64,000 bases of DNA from Pseudaeromonas sp963677375 (GTDB lineage Bacteria; Pseudomonadota; Gammaproteobacteria; Enterobacterales; Aeromonadaceae), in contig CAXXIF010000009.1 of the NCBI GenBank assembly GCA_963677375.2, forward strand, positions 186,001 through 250,000. The letters run 5' to 3'. Both the position numbers and the translations under genes were made by a program. A model generated the notes under the pieces. The model saw nothing but the letters and a program-made list of their open reading frames with translations. It searched no databases and was not told where the DNA came from. Of this stretch, positions 25,350-34,827 are shown piece after piece. Every line of letters starts with the position of its first letter. The first letter of the stretch is position 1.

Positions 25350-25490
25350 TCACACCCAGTGCATCGACCCGGTATCCTTGCTTGTTGCCATGATGGGAAC
25401 CGTGTATTTTAACGGGCTGATTTATTAAGAATATCTCGATTGGCGGCTTGCTCGCCCCAGTCATTTTGATGGTTCATGTGGGGGAGGGAT

Positions 25491-26522
25491 ATGTCCAAGC
25501 CAGCTCAGGAAAAAAAAGCCACTGTCTATGATATCGCCCGCATAGCCGGTGTCTCGGCAAGTACCGTATCCCGGATTCTCAACGGATCGGCGAAAGTTGC
25601 CGCCGATAAGCGTTTGGCCGTAGAAAATGCAATTCGAGAATTGGACTTTCGTCCCAATCTGATGGCGCAATATCTGAAAACCGGGCAGTCCATGACGTTG
25701 GGGGTGTTGACTCAGTATGTCGATAGCCCCTTTTCCAATGAGATGTTGCGCGGAGTCGAGAATGCCTTGCAAGGGTTAGGGTATGCCCCTCTCATTGTCA
25801 GCGGCCATTGGAATGCGGAAGAAGAAGTCGAGCGACTGCGATTGCTCATTGCCCGTCGCGTGGATGGGATCATTATTCTGACCGGGCATGTGAATCAGCA
25901 AACCTTGCTTGAATTTTCACAACAAGTGCCCATTGTAGCTACCGGCCATAATATTAATACCGAGCGAGTTCGCTCATTCAGTATTAATAATCGGTTGGGT
26001 GGCTACATGGCCACGCGCTATTTATTGGACCTAGGTCATCGCAATATTGCACATATCATTGGCTTACTCGATCAGAGTGATGCCATTGAACGGCATCATG
26101 GTTACCGCCAGGCACTGGTGAGCTCAGGTGTTGATTATGATCCCGAGTTGGTGGTGCAGGGGGATTTTGCCGAAGCCGGTGGTTTGAATGCGGTGAAACA
26201 ATTAGTGGCGAGCGGCAAGAAGTTTTCGGCAATATTTTGCGCCAATGATCAGACCTGTTATGGCGCTATTTTAGGTCTCAAACAATGTGGGTTACGGGTA
26301 CCCGAAGATGTCTCGCTGATTGGTTTCGATGATCTGCCTTTTTCTATCTATTCCAACCCGCCACTGACCACGGTTCGGCAACCCATCTATGAAACTGGCA
26401 TTACCTTGGTCAATACCCTGCTCGGCTTGATTGAAAATACCGAAATAACCCCAGCCGAACTACCAGAGCTGAGTGTTGTGGTCCGCGGCACCACAATGCC
26501 CTACAAAGGTCAGGATGTTTGA
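25491..26522 (+). CDS. LacI-family transcriptional regulator, probable regulator of the beta-glucan locus
   Basis: The 343-residue protein has an N-terminal helix-turn-helix (about 10-33: ATVYDIARIAGVSASTVSRI), the hinge helix (LMAQYLKTGQS), and a periplasmic-binding-protein-like sugar domain (about 65-335). Here IFCANDQTCYGAILGL and IGFDDLPFSIYSNPPLTTVRQP are family hallmarks. ATG 25491 has a GGGGGAGGG site. It is the only LacI-type gene in the window and sits at the end of a locus with ten GAAATCGATTTC-like operators, so it is the obvious candidate to read them, probably as a repressor relieved by a cello- or xylo-oligosaccharide. I see no operator in its own 141-bp upstream region. Confidence 0.9.
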   Translation: MSKPAQEKKATVYDIARIAGVSASTVSRILNGSAKVAADKRLAVENAIRELDFRPNLMAQYLKTGQSMTLGVLTQYVDSPFSNEMLRGVENALQGLGYAPLIVSGHWNAEEEVERLRLLIARRVDGIIILTGHVNQQTLLEFSQQVPIVATGHNINTERVRSFSINNRLGGYMATRYLLDLGHRNIAHIIGLLDQSDAIERHHGYRQALVSSGVDYDPELVVQGDFAEAGGLNAVKQLVASGKKFSAIFCANDQTCYGAILGLKQCGLRVPEDVSLIGFDDLPFSIYSNPPLTTVRQPIYETGITLVNTLLGLIENTEITPAELPELSVVVRGTTMPYKGQDV

Positions 26523-26737
26523 GTCCCATATGGTTTGCTTTTCGTTACACTCAAAACTCATTTTAAACCGGAGGAAGGCTATTATTTAAGCTCTGCATCA
26601 GCGCCTGCGTTTTTCGTACATAATAATTCCAAAAACGTAGGCTACAGGGCCAAATCGCCAGATGTTGAAATAATATCTACCGACCGATATCGAGAACAAG
26701 CCAGCGGATAGTCTCGTCGACCGTTAGCGACTTTGGG

Positions 26738-26776
26738 AGAATGATCTCATATCAGGAACTTGTTCTCACCTTTCCT
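26738..26776 (-). repeat. Remnant of an IS5-family end
   Basis: On the minus strand the sequence reads GGAAAGGTGAGAACAAG, then TTCCTGATATGAGATC. It is nearly the same as the left end of the IS5-family remnant at 43322 (GGAAGGTGCGAACAAG, then CTCCTGATATGAGATC). Only about 40 bp survive and no transposase remains. Confidence 0.65.
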
Positions 26777-26956
26777 TGAATGTGATGACTGATCAAGACG
26801 GTCGGGGAAAGCAGCTAGATGTGTTTAGTGTTTCATTTGAAATAAATAATACAAAAACTGCATTACCATTAAGGCTGGGCCAGTACTATAAAATGCCGAT
26901 GATATTGCAATTCAATATATTCAGCTTCAACGGCTCCTACTGGCTTGCCTGTTAAC

Positions 26957-27058
26957 AGGTGCGAACAACTATCCACCACTACGAATGTTAATGTTAACAC
27001 TACATTATTACTGACTGTAATAATGTAGTGTTGGTCTTTTCCTTGTTTGTTCGCACCG
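26957..27058. mobile_element. Putative 0.1-kb MITE-like element with IS5-like terminal repeats
   Basis: GGTGCGAACAA (26958-26968) and its exact inverse TTGTTCGCACC (27047-27057) bracket a nested 15-bp inverted repeat (26996-27010 with 27018-27032, 7-nt loop). The outer repeats match the core of the IS5-family ends at 43322-43831. No coding capacity and no clear target duplication were found. Confidence 0.5.
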
Positions 27059-27093
27059 TCCCAAACTTTTAAAGCTGTACTGGTTTCCGCTTA

Positions 27094-28785
27094 TTAAGGC
27101 AAATGATAACTCATCACCATATCATTCATTTCATCGGCGGATTTTTGCATGTGATGGCTGATGTTGTGAAGGTTGTTGGATACTTGTTCGGTGCCCTCAA
27201 CGGCACTACGAATTATCAATAATGATTGGGTAATTTCGTTGGCAACCAGGCTTTGCTCTTCAACCGCAGATGCAATCATTTCACCATGAATAGACTGCTT
27301 TCCAGTATACCGAACAATCTCAGTGAAGCAGTCAGATGCCTGACTGGAATCGTTTTTGGCTCGGTTTGCGATCTGGATGCTGGCCTGCATCATGTCGACT
27401 GCGGTACGGGTACACTCCTGCAATCCAGCAATCATTTCAGATATTTCCCGCGTGGCATTTTGGGTTCTCTTCGCCAACATACGGACCTCATCGGCAACAA
27501 CAGCAAACCCGCGGCCCTGCTCGCCTGCTCGGGCTGCTTCAATCGCTGCATTTAATGCTAATAGGTTTGTCTGATCGGATATGCTGTTTATGGTTTCAAT
27601 GATTGAACCAATAATGCTTACTTTGTTTTCTACCTCGTTCATGGAGTTGGAGCTATCATCCAAATTACCAAAAAGGTGATCAATCGCGATAATAGCTTCG
27701 TGAATTTTTATCTCGCCACCGCTTGCCAACCGATCTGTTTCTCGGGCCTCATCCGCAGATTGTTGTGTGCTCTTGGCTATTTCCAGAATGCTGGAATTCA
27801 TTTGCTCCATCGCCGTTGTCACACTATCCAGACGTTGTCGCTGCTCACCAATGGCGTCGTTTACTTCGCCAATACCATCACTGATTTGAGTTGCCGCCGT
27901 TGCAATTGAGTGAGCGTGACCCCGTTGACAGTGCAGCAACCCGGCTAATTGAACTCGAGTGGTCTCCATTGCCTGAGTGATGGCGGCGATCTCATCTTTT
28001 CCGTGAGATACAATGTTGCTAGTCAGTATTTTATTGGCTATCGCTTGCAGTCCTTTAAGAATAGTTTCCACGTTAGAACAAAATGGACGGGAAAAAAGTG
28101 TTACTAAGCCAAACAGTAATATTAAATTCCCCAACAAGATTAAGCTGCTGTGCAATAAGTAATTGTTAAACAGTTCATCAGCACTATCCAGATAAACACC
28201 TGATACCAGCAGATAGTTACCTAAAGGGTAAACATAAGATGTTTTTATTGTTTGGATCTGGCTGTCCGGTTTTATATATGGATATGAGATCAGTGATGGT
28301 TTGCCCGAGTTAGAAATTCGAACCAATGCTTGATTAATGTTTTCGTCACTATCTTCAAGCAGAATTGGATCTAACTTGCTCCCAACTCGACTAGAATCAG
28401 GTGGATATATTAATAAGTTAGCTTGTGAATCGGTGAGGAAAAAATAGCCTGAGCCCTGTTCACCCCAACGAGCATTGTCTAATAGATCAGTGGCGCGTGG
28501 AACAAATTTTTCGGGATCTTTCTGAGCATAGGCTTCCAGTTGTCGAACCTGACCCTGAACTTGGTTAATCAAATCCTGCTCAATTGCCCTCCGTATTTCT
28601 CCATGTACCAAGTGTGCAATTAATATGTTTCCTAGTAAGGTTAAGACGGCAATGCTCAATAGGAGTATTTTCATTTTCCCTTTAAAGCTATAATTGCTCA
28701 ACCATGAAAGGGATAAATTGCGGGATGATTTTGGATTATCAATATGAGGGGAATCAAATTTTGTTGCATTCTGTTTTTTCATCAT
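27094..28785 (-). CDS. Methyl-accepting chemotaxis protein with periplasmic Cache domain
   Basis: The 563-residue chemoreceptor has a cytoplasmic N-terminal tail, TM1 (about 38-60), a single-Cache sensor domain (about 61-205, with WGEQGSGYFFLTD and DPEKFVP features typical of sCache_2), TM2 (about 212-234), a HAMP-like linker, and a long coiled-coil signalling domain. Its conserved hairpin tip is SISDQTNLLALNAAIEAARAGEQGRGFAVVADEVRMLA. Such receptors report small organic ligands to CheA/CheW; no che genes are in the window. There is no C-terminal CheR-binding pentapeptide. It lies next to the glucan locus and beside an HD-GYP gene on the same strand; a link to plant-polymer sensing is speculative. 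Confidence 0.94.
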   Translation of the reverse strand: MMKKQNATKFDSPHIDNPKSSRNLSLSWLSNYSFKGKMKILLLSIAVLTLLGNILIAHLVHGEIRRAIEQDLINQVQGQVRQLEAYAQKDPEKFVPRATDLLDNARWGEQGSGYFFLTDSQANLLIYPPDSSRVGSKLDPILLEDSDENINQALVRISNSGKPSLISYPYIKPDSQIQTIKTSYVYPLGNYLLVSGVYLDSADELFNNYLLHSSLILLGNLILLFGLVTLFSRPFCSNVETILKGLQAIANKILTSNIVSHGKDEIAAITQAMETTRVQLAGLLHCQRGHAHSIATAATQISDGIGEVNDAIGEQRQRLDSVTTAMEQMNSSILEIAKSTQQSADEARETDRLASGGEIKIHEAIIAIDHLFGNLDDSSNSMNEVENKVSIIGSIIETINSISDQTNLLALNAAIEAARAGEQGRGFAVVADEVRMLAKRTQNATREISEMIAGLQECTRTAVDMMQASIQIANRAKNDSSQASDCFTEIVRYTGKQSIHGEMIASAVEEQSLVANEITQSLLIIRSAVEGTEQVSNNLHNISHHMQKSADEMNDMVMSYHLP

Positions 28786-28872
28786 GGCCTCTATTTTGAA
28801 TGACCTGGCGCCGAGGACCTGCTTATCACTGCCCAGTCGCTGTAGTGAATTATTGCTATTCGGAGCCGTTAT

Positions 28873-29874
28873 TTAGTTAATGCTGGGGTTGAGATGTTTG
28901 AAATATTTTAATAAATTTTCATTGATTCTGATTTTCAACTCTTCATTGCTATGTGACACATTTTCAATAATTTGGGGTGCCAAATTAATGAATTGCGCTA
29001 ACAGTTCTGGATCGAAATGTAATCCACTTTCTTTTCTCATTGTATCGACTGCCTCCTCGCATGAGAGTGCTGATTTATAAACTCGCTTGCTGACGAGAGC
29101 GTCGAATACATCGATAATGGCAAATATTCTCGCCTCAAGAGGTATATCTCGGCCTTTTAATCCAAATGGGTAACCAGAGCCATCATATTTTTCGTGATGT
29201 CCATAAACGACCCGCAATGCTTCATACGTTACACTTGATTCAGCGATTAATCTTATTCCGTTTTTGACATGCTGTTGCATTATGATCCGCTCGTTATTGG
29301 TGAGTGGACCAGGCTTGCCTACAATGCAGTCTGGAGTAACGATTTTCCCGATGTCATGTAACACCGCACCCTTAGCAGTTCGAATCAATATGGCTGGCGG
29401 TACTTTTAGTTCTTCACAGAACATGATGGTTAATAGTGTGACTCTAAGATTGTGTCCGTTTGTCTCTGGATCTCTCAATTCAACCAGTTTCGACAGTAAC
29501 GAAAATACTTCTATCGTGTTTATTGCGTTGGCATATGTTATTTGCAATAAATCCTTGTTTCTTTTTTTTAAGATAAGGTAAAACCAAGAGGATATTATTC
29601 CTGAGGAGATGGCAATGAAAGACAGTGCATCCAAATTATTGATGCGGCCAATGAGGTTGAAATAGTTTACCAATGAGATCCCAATCATGGCGAGCACAAT
29701 GGTCATGACTGATAATGCTGTCGTCCACGCGGCTAGTTTAATTGAGAAATCACTTTCGTTAGTTATTTTTTGCGCTCTCTTTGCTTTGTTGAGCCATTTA
29801 CTTACAGGGGTTGGCCGAACGGTTTTTTTAAAAGCCACAAAATTTATTTTAATGAGCTCGGTTAAATATTTCAT
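28873..29874 (-). CDS. Membrane-anchored HD-GYP domain protein, probable c-di-GMP phosphodiesterase
   Basis: The 333-residue protein has two N-terminal membrane segments (about 48-72 and 83-102) and a complete HD-GYP domain (about 115-320). Motifs seen are HNLRV, the HD pair at 173-174 in HDIGK, HHEKYDGSGYP with the GYP triad (234-236), and DVFDAL. These are the metal ligands and the signature of phosphodiesterases that cleave cyclic di-GMP. There is no receiver or PAS domain, so input would come through the membrane part or from partners. It lies 87 bp upstream of the chemoreceptor gene on the same strand, and a GGDEF cyclase lies 10 kb away. Confidence 0.92.
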   Translation of the reverse strand: MKYLTELIKINFVAFKKTVRPTPVSKWLNKAKRAQKITNESDFSIKLAAWTTALSVMTIVLAMIGISLVNYFNLIGRINNLDALSFIAISSGIISSWFYLILKKRNKDLLQITYANAINTIEVFSLLSKLVELRDPETNGHNLRVTLLTIMFCEELKVPPAILIRTAKGAVLHDIGKIVTPDCIVGKPGPLTNNERIIMQQHVKNGIRLIAESSVTYEALRVVYGHHEKYDGSGYPFGLKGRDIPLEARIFAIIDVFDALVSKRVYKSALSCEEAVDTMRKESGLHFDPELLAQFINLAPQIIENVSHSNEELKIRINENLLKYFKHLNPSIN

Positions 29875-29977
29875 TTGTGGTTTTCCCTTCGCTGAATTTA
29901 GTCATCCTTCATATTGGCGGGTCACAATATGGCTTACAGGCAGGACTATGGTTATCGCTGAGAAACGATTTAACTAA

Positions 29978-30599
29978 TTAACTCAATGAAATGCTCAGTG
30001 TGCCGAAATCGGTATCCTGCCGTTGTGTCACGAGCGTATCGCTGGAACGAGTCCGAGCAAAACTTAAAGCGCGTCGGCTGTGCCGTAAGCAGAAGCCAAA
30101 GGAGGCCATGCCGATGACGGGTTCCGAATCGACGGAACTTGCGGTCTCGAAATAGCGTGCCATCGAGAGGCAGATAATGTGCGACGCCATAGGGGCCCAA
30201 TTCACCAAAGAACGAGAGGGACCAATGTTCCTGAGGTTCAATGCCCATCATGGAGGCCGCGTTGAGATCAGAACGCAAAGCCGTCATAGCCAAGGTATCC
30301 ACTAGATTCCAGCCTATCTCGCCATAAATACCGCAGCTGACGCCGGCGAAGTTGTTGCCGAACGCGGCGATATTGATCTCCTGCACCAAGGTGGTTGAAG
30401 CGTACGTTGTGTAGCCCTCGTCATGGACATCGGCGGCCCCTGATACCCAGGGGACGCCGACACCATGGCTATAGTTGTTGTCGGAGCTAGTGAAGACATC
30501 ATTCTCCACAGTAAGCGTCAGCGAACCATTACTTGCATGTGCAGCCTCGTCCAGTGCAATGAGCGTCAGCTTGGTTAGTTTGTCTCTTGTCTTGCTCAC
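29978..30599 (-). pseudogene. Decayed LpxR-like (DUF2219, lipid A 3'-O-deacylase family) gene
   Basis: The N-terminal frame begins MSKTRDKLTKLTLIALDEA and contains GSLTLTVENDVFTSSDNNYSHG, close to the start of LpxR/DUF2219 outer-membrane proteins. Later come GIYGEIGWNLVDTLAMTALRS and EHWSLSFFGELGPYGVAHYLPLDGTLFRD. Near 30140-30155 the reading continues in another frame (ETASSVDSEPVIGMASFG, then FGTLSISLS at the end). About half of the expected family length is missing between YASTTLVQEI and the GIYGEIGW segment, and the signal peptide is degraded. So it has an internal deletion plus a one-base frameshift and is probably not functional. It is convergent with nothing and directly follows the RND operon on the same strand. 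Confidence 0.7.
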
Positions 30600-30616
30600 G
30601 CTCAGTGCCTCTTGAC

Positions 30617-33600
30617 TCAGGGTTGCAACACGGGTGGTTGGACTGAGTTAGCCAACTGCTGTGCTGGTGTAGACGGCGTGATCCGGAACCAGGCAGCGTA
30701 GAGCGCTGGCACGAAAAAGATCGTCAGCAGCGTAGCTATCGTTAACCCCCCCATGATGGCGATGGCCATCGGGCCCCAGAACACGCTCCGGGTCAGTGGG
30801 ATCATGGCCAGAACGGTCGCTGCAGCCGTCAACATCACCGGACGGGCTCGCATCACAGCGGCTTCGACCACGGCACTCCAGGGAGCCCGGCCACTGGCGG
30901 TCTCGATCTGTATCTGGTCGATCAGGATCACCGAGTTGCGCATGATCATCCCGGACAGGGCAATGATGCCCAGGATGGCGACGAAGCCCAGCGGTGCCTG
31001 GAACAACAGCAAGGCGGCAACGACGCCGATCATGCCCAGCGGTGCGGTCAGGAACACCATGGTCATCAGTGAGAAGCTCTGCAGCTGCAACATCAGGATC
31101 AGCAAGATGGTCACCAGCATCACGGGTGCGACAGAGACCAGTGCGTCATTGGCCTTGTTGCTCTCCTCCACGGCGCCACCCACATCGATCCGATAACCAG
31201 ACGGTAAGTTCGCCTCGATCGCCTTCAGCTTGGGCTCGATTTCCTGGGTCACAGATACCGCCTGAGCTCCGTCTACTACATCCGCTCGCACCGTGATCGC
31301 CATGTCGCGGTTGCGTCGCCACAGCACCGGCTCTTCCAATTCGTCCTTCACGGTCGCGATCTGGGACAGGGGCACGACAGTCCCCTGGTGCGTATACAGG
31401 TTGATGTCCTTGAGGGTGGCGACATCGAGTCGCTCTGAGGGAATAGCACGGGCGACCACATCCACCAGCTCCTCACCTTCCCGCAATTGCGTCAGGGTCG
31501 CGCCCTGCATCAATGACTGGGTCGCCATTGCCACCTCGGCCGGGGATAGACCCAAGGCGCGAGCCTTCTCTTGGTCCAACTCCACACCCAAGGTGCGCAC
31601 CGGATCGTTCCAGTCCAGTTGTACATCGCGCACCTGCGGATGGTTGGCCACCTGGTGTTCAACCTGACGTGCTATTGAGCGTACCGTTTGGGTATCAGGA
31701 CCGACGATCCGGAACTGTACCGGGAAGCCCACGGGCGGACCGAGTTCCAGGCGGGTGATCCGCACCCAGGTCTGCGGGAACTGTTGGTCGACTATGCCCA
31801 TCAGGTGGCTCCGCACGCGCTCGCGCGCCTCCAGATCCTGAGTCATCACCACGAATTGGGCATAGCCCGGATTTGGCATCTCAGGGTCGAGAGAGAGGTA
31901 GAAGCGCGGTGCACCGGCTCCCGTGTAGGCGGTATAAAAACGTACATCCTTGTCTTTGGCTAGCAGTTGCTCCATTCGCTTGACCTGTTCGGTGGTCGCG
32001 GCGAATGACGCCCCCTCCTTGACGCGCATCTCGAGGATCAACTCAGAGCGTGTGCTGTTAGGGAAGAACTGCTGCGGCACCAGCTTGACGCCCAGCACGG
32101 CCAGCACCAGAGCGGCCGCAGTTGCGCCTATGGCCCACCCGCGATACTCGATGGTCTTCGCTATCCAGCCCCGCAGTCGGTTATAGAACGGCGTACTGTA
32201 GGGATCGGCGTCGCCATGGTGATGCCCCATCTTATTGGGCAGCATCTTGACGGCGAGGTAAGGGGTAAATAGACCGGAGCAGAGCCAGGAGAACACCACG
32301 GCCACGCCGACGATCCAGAAGATGCCACCGGCGTACTCGCCTGTCGTCGATTTGGAGAAGCCAACCGGCATGAAGGCAGCGGCCGTAATCAGCGCTCCGC
32401 TGAGACGCGGCATGGCGGTCGCCTTGTAGGAGTAGGCGGCGGCCTTGGTCTTGTCCCAACCCGCTTCCATTTTCACCACCATCATCTCCAGGGCTATGAT
32501 GGAATCGTCCACCAGCAGTCCCAGTGCGATGATCAGCGAGCCTAGGGAGATCCGTTCCAGATTCCAGCCGGTACCCAGCATGAACAGCGCCACCATACAC
32601 AGTACCAGAGGGACCGATAGCGCAACCACTATGCCCGTGCGCCAACCCAGGCTCAGCAGGCTCACAATCACCACGATCACCAAGGCTTCCATCAGTGAAC
32701 GTTCAAAGTCCCAGACCGCCTCTTTGACCGTGGTGGGTTGGTCAGCGACCAACTCCAGTTCTACCCCGTAGGGCAACTCACTCTGGATCTTGGCCACTGT
32801 CTTATCGATCGCTTCACCCAACTGGACTATGTTGCCATCATTGGTCATGGCCACGCCCAGCATCAGCACCTGCTGACCGTTGTGACGAATGGTATAGGTT
32901 TGAGGATCCTCGTAACCGCGATGAATAGTCGTGAAGTCCCCCAGCTTGAGCATGCGACCACCAGCGGCAATCGGCAGGGCCCGTATGTCGTCAATATTTT
33001 TGAATTGACCACTAACACGTACGTATACGCGGTCAGATGCCGTGTCGAGTGAACCGGCTGGCAGGATGGCATTCTGTGTCTTCAATGCCTCAATGACCTG
33101 CAGCGGTTGGATACCCAGAGATGCCAGCCGTTCATGGGAGAACTCGATATAGACTCGCTCCCCTTGCTTGCCCAGGAGGTCGACCTTCTTGACCATGGGA
33201 ACTTTCAGTAGACTGCGCTTGATGATCTCCGCCTGATCAGCCAGATCTGCAAGGCTGACCCCATCACCTTTGACGGCATACATCAGGCCGTACACGTCAC
33301 CAAACTCATCGTTGAATATGGGGCCGACGACGCCCTCGGGTAGCTCGAGCTTAATATCGTTGAATTTTTTCCGGGCTTGGTACCAAGCTTCCTGCTGGTC
33401 GGCCTTGGAAGTGCCACCTTTGACCGTAATCAACATGCCGCCGAAACCCTGACGGGCAAAGGTTTTGACCTTCTCGAAATGGTCGAGTTGCTCAAACTTT
33501 TTCTCCATGCGGTTGAGGAGTTCGTCCTGGATCTGCTCGGCGGTTGCTCCGGGCCAGACCACCATAGCGGTCATGGACGGCACCGAGAAGTTCGGGTCTT

Positions 33601-33715
33601 CAAGCTGACCTAGTTTGCCGAAGCCCAACACGCCGGCCACGGTAATGAGCAGGATCAAGAACAGCACCACGGCGCGGTGACTCAGTGCCCACTCGGTAAG
33701 ATTGAATGATTTCAT
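30617..33715 (-). CDS. RND-family efflux pump inner-membrane transporter
   Basis: The 1032-residue HAE1-type RND pump exports hydrophobic compounds using the proton gradient. It has twelve membrane segments with two large periplasmic loops after TM1 and TM7. The proton-relay pair is in TM4 (LGLLVDDSIIALEMM). The N-terminus MKSFNLTEWALSHRAVVLFLILL and the QLEDPNFSV start of the first loop resemble the TriC/VmeI-like branch rather than AcrB. The start overlaps the stop of the membrane-fusion gene by 4 bp, so operon order is OMF, MFP, RND. Substrate is unknown. A winged-helix ATPase regulator is encoded about 3 kb upstream on the same strand. Confidence 0.94.
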   Translation of the reverse strand: MKSFNLTEWALSHRAVVLFLILLITVAGVLGFGKLGQLEDPNFSVPSMTAMVVWPGATAEQIQDELLNRMEKKFEQLDHFEKVKTFARQGFGGMLITVKGGTSKADQQEAWYQARKKFNDIKLELPEGVVGPIFNDEFGDVYGLMYAVKGDGVSLADLADQAEIIKRSLLKVPMVKKVDLLGKQGERVYIEFSHERLASLGIQPLQVIEALKTQNAILPAGSLDTASDRVYVRVSGQFKNIDDIRALPIAAGGRMLKLGDFTTIHRGYEDPQTYTIRHNGQQVLMLGVAMTNDGNIVQLGEAIDKTVAKIQSELPYGVELELVADQPTTVKEAVWDFERSLMEALVIVVIVSLLSLGWRTGIVVALSVPLVLCMVALFMLGTGWNLERISLGSLIIALGLLVDDSIIALEMMVVKMEAGWDKTKAAAYSYKATAMPRLSGALITAAAFMPVGFSKSTTGEYAGGIFWIVGVAVVFSWLCSGLFTPYLAVKMLPNKMGHHHGDADPYSTPFYNRLRGWIAKTIEYRGWAIGATAAALVLAVLGVKLVPQQFFPNSTRSELILEMRVKEGASFAATTEQVKRMEQLLAKDKDVRFYTAYTGAGAPRFYLSLDPEMPNPGYAQFVVMTQDLEARERVRSHLMGIVDQQFPQTWVRITRLELGPPVGFPVQFRIVGPDTQTVRSIARQVEHQVANHPQVRDVQLDWNDPVRTLGVELDQEKARALGLSPAEVAMATQSLMQGATLTQLREGEELVDVVARAIPSERLDVATLKDINLYTHQGTVVPLSQIATVKDELEEPVLWRRNRDMAITVRADVVDGAQAVSVTQEIEPKLKAIEANLPSGYRIDVGGAVEESNKANDALVSVAPVMLVTILLILMLQLQSFSLMTMVFLTAPLGMIGVVAALLLFQAPLGFVAILGIIALSGMIMRNSVILIDQIQIETASGRAPWSAVVEAAVMRARPVMLTAAATVLAMIPLTRSVFWGPMAIAIMGGLTIATLLTIFFVPALYAAWFRITPSTPAQQLANSVQPPVLQP

Positions 33716-34827
33716 CGAGCAACATCCTCACTGGTTGAGAGGGTATTGGTAGCTGATGGGACCCTTACTCTCAGGTCTGGAGCCATTTTCTGTACCCCGG
33801 CGGTGACAATCAGCGTCCCGGCAGCGGGGCCTGATACCTGGACTTCGTCGCTGCTGTATCCTTGAATCGCAACCTGGACCAGCTTGACCGTGCCTGTCGT
33901 ACCACTTTTATCCGTTTGCACCGTCCACACCGCTGGTTTGCCCTGATCTTGTGTCAGCGCTGAAGCCGGAATAGTCGCAACTTTAGCGCCAGCATCCGTG
34001 TGCTCAGCCACCAGAGTCGCGGATGCACCTAAGGGCAGACTACGTGGTGAAACCGGCTTTAACCGGGCACGGTAAGTCCGAGTCTGCGTAGAAGCTTGTG
34101 CGGATAGCTCGCGTAACTCGACGGCAAAGTACTCATCGGGTGAACTGGAGAGGGAGGCCTTGTAGCGAGCAGCCTTGAACGTCGCTAATTGGCTTTCTGG
34201 AATATCAGCAACTATCTCTGGCTTGCCCTCGTTAGCGATGGTGATGACTGGTTGCCCCGGAGCGACGACTTGGCCGCTCTCCATGTGCAATCCGGTTACT
34301 ACGCCGCTGATTGGGGCGCGCAAGATGGTGTATTGAACCTGGTTGCGCGCCAGGTCGAACTGGCGAGCCTCGGCTTCAGCTGCGGCTTGCGCTGTGCGCA
34401 TGGTGCTGTGTGCTTGCTCCTCACTGGATTTGCTCACGGAGCCGTTTTTCTTCAGCTCATTGAGTCGTTTCCAATCCGAGTCCGCTTGCCACGCAGCCGC
34501 TTTTGCCGCATCCAGCCGCTGGCGTGCAGCCTCTTCGGCGAGTCGATAGTCGGCATCGTCAAGCACGGCGAGGGCGTCCCCCTCTTTCACCATTTGACCG
34601 ACGTCAACCTTGCGCTCCAATATCTTGCCGCCGACGCGAAAGGCTTGCTCGACTTCATAGCGTGAGGCGACGCTCGCAAAATAGCGATGGGTGTTATGCA
34701 TGTTGTCGTAGTACAACTCAATTGTTTGCACCGGCCTGAGTATCTGACTCGATGGCGCTGGTTCCGAGCACGCGCAAAGCAGGGTGATGATGGCTGCGGC
34801 GGTAGCAGTAGTGACGAATTCTTTCAC
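33712..34827 (-). CDS. RND efflux periplasmic adaptor (membrane fusion protein), lipoprotein
   Basis: The 371-residue HlyD/AcrA-family adaptor has an N-terminal signal with lipobox LLCAC (Cys20). A barrel-lipoyl-hairpin arrangement follows: FRVGGKILERKVDVGQMVKEGDALAVLDD (about 67-95) is the first lipoyl half, a coiled-coil hairpin spans about 100-165, and YTILRAPISGVVTGLHMESGQVV (about 171-193) is the second half. It links the RND pump to the outer-membrane channel. The start lies 110 bp inside the end of the OMF frame, an unusually long overlap, and the stop overlaps the pump gene by 4 bp. Confidence 0.92.
   Translation of the reverse strand: MKEFVTTATAAAIITLLCACSEPAPSSQILRPVQTIELYYDNMHNTHRYFASVASRYEVEQAFRVGGKILERKVDVGQMVKEGDALAVLDDADYRLAEEAARQRLDAAKAAAWQADSDWKRLNELKKNGSVSKSSEEQAHSTMRTAQAAAEAEARQFDLARNQVQYTILRAPISGVVTGLHMESGQVVAPGQPVITIANEGKPEIVADIPESQLATFKAARYKASLSSSPDEYFAVELRELSAQASTQTRTYRARLKPVSPRSLPLGASATLVAEHTDAGAKVATIPASALTQDQGKPAVWTVQTDKSGTTGTVKLVQVAIQGYSSDEVQVSGPAAGTLIVTAGVQKMAPDLRVRVPSATNTLSTSEDVAR

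Larger units (their letters stand above)
26523..27093. other. Gene-free region with IS-derived inverted repeats
   Basis: No coding sequence is supported here. The stretch contains two traces of IS5-family ends, described separately (26738-26776 and 26957-27058). The rest (26523-26737, 26780-26956) shows nothing recognisable. Confidence 0.55.

Noticed and set aside
26996..27032. 15-bp inverted repeat as a tRNA or simple terminator
   Set aside because: No tRNA fold is possible, and it is nested inside IS5-like terminal repeats, so an MITE core fits better.
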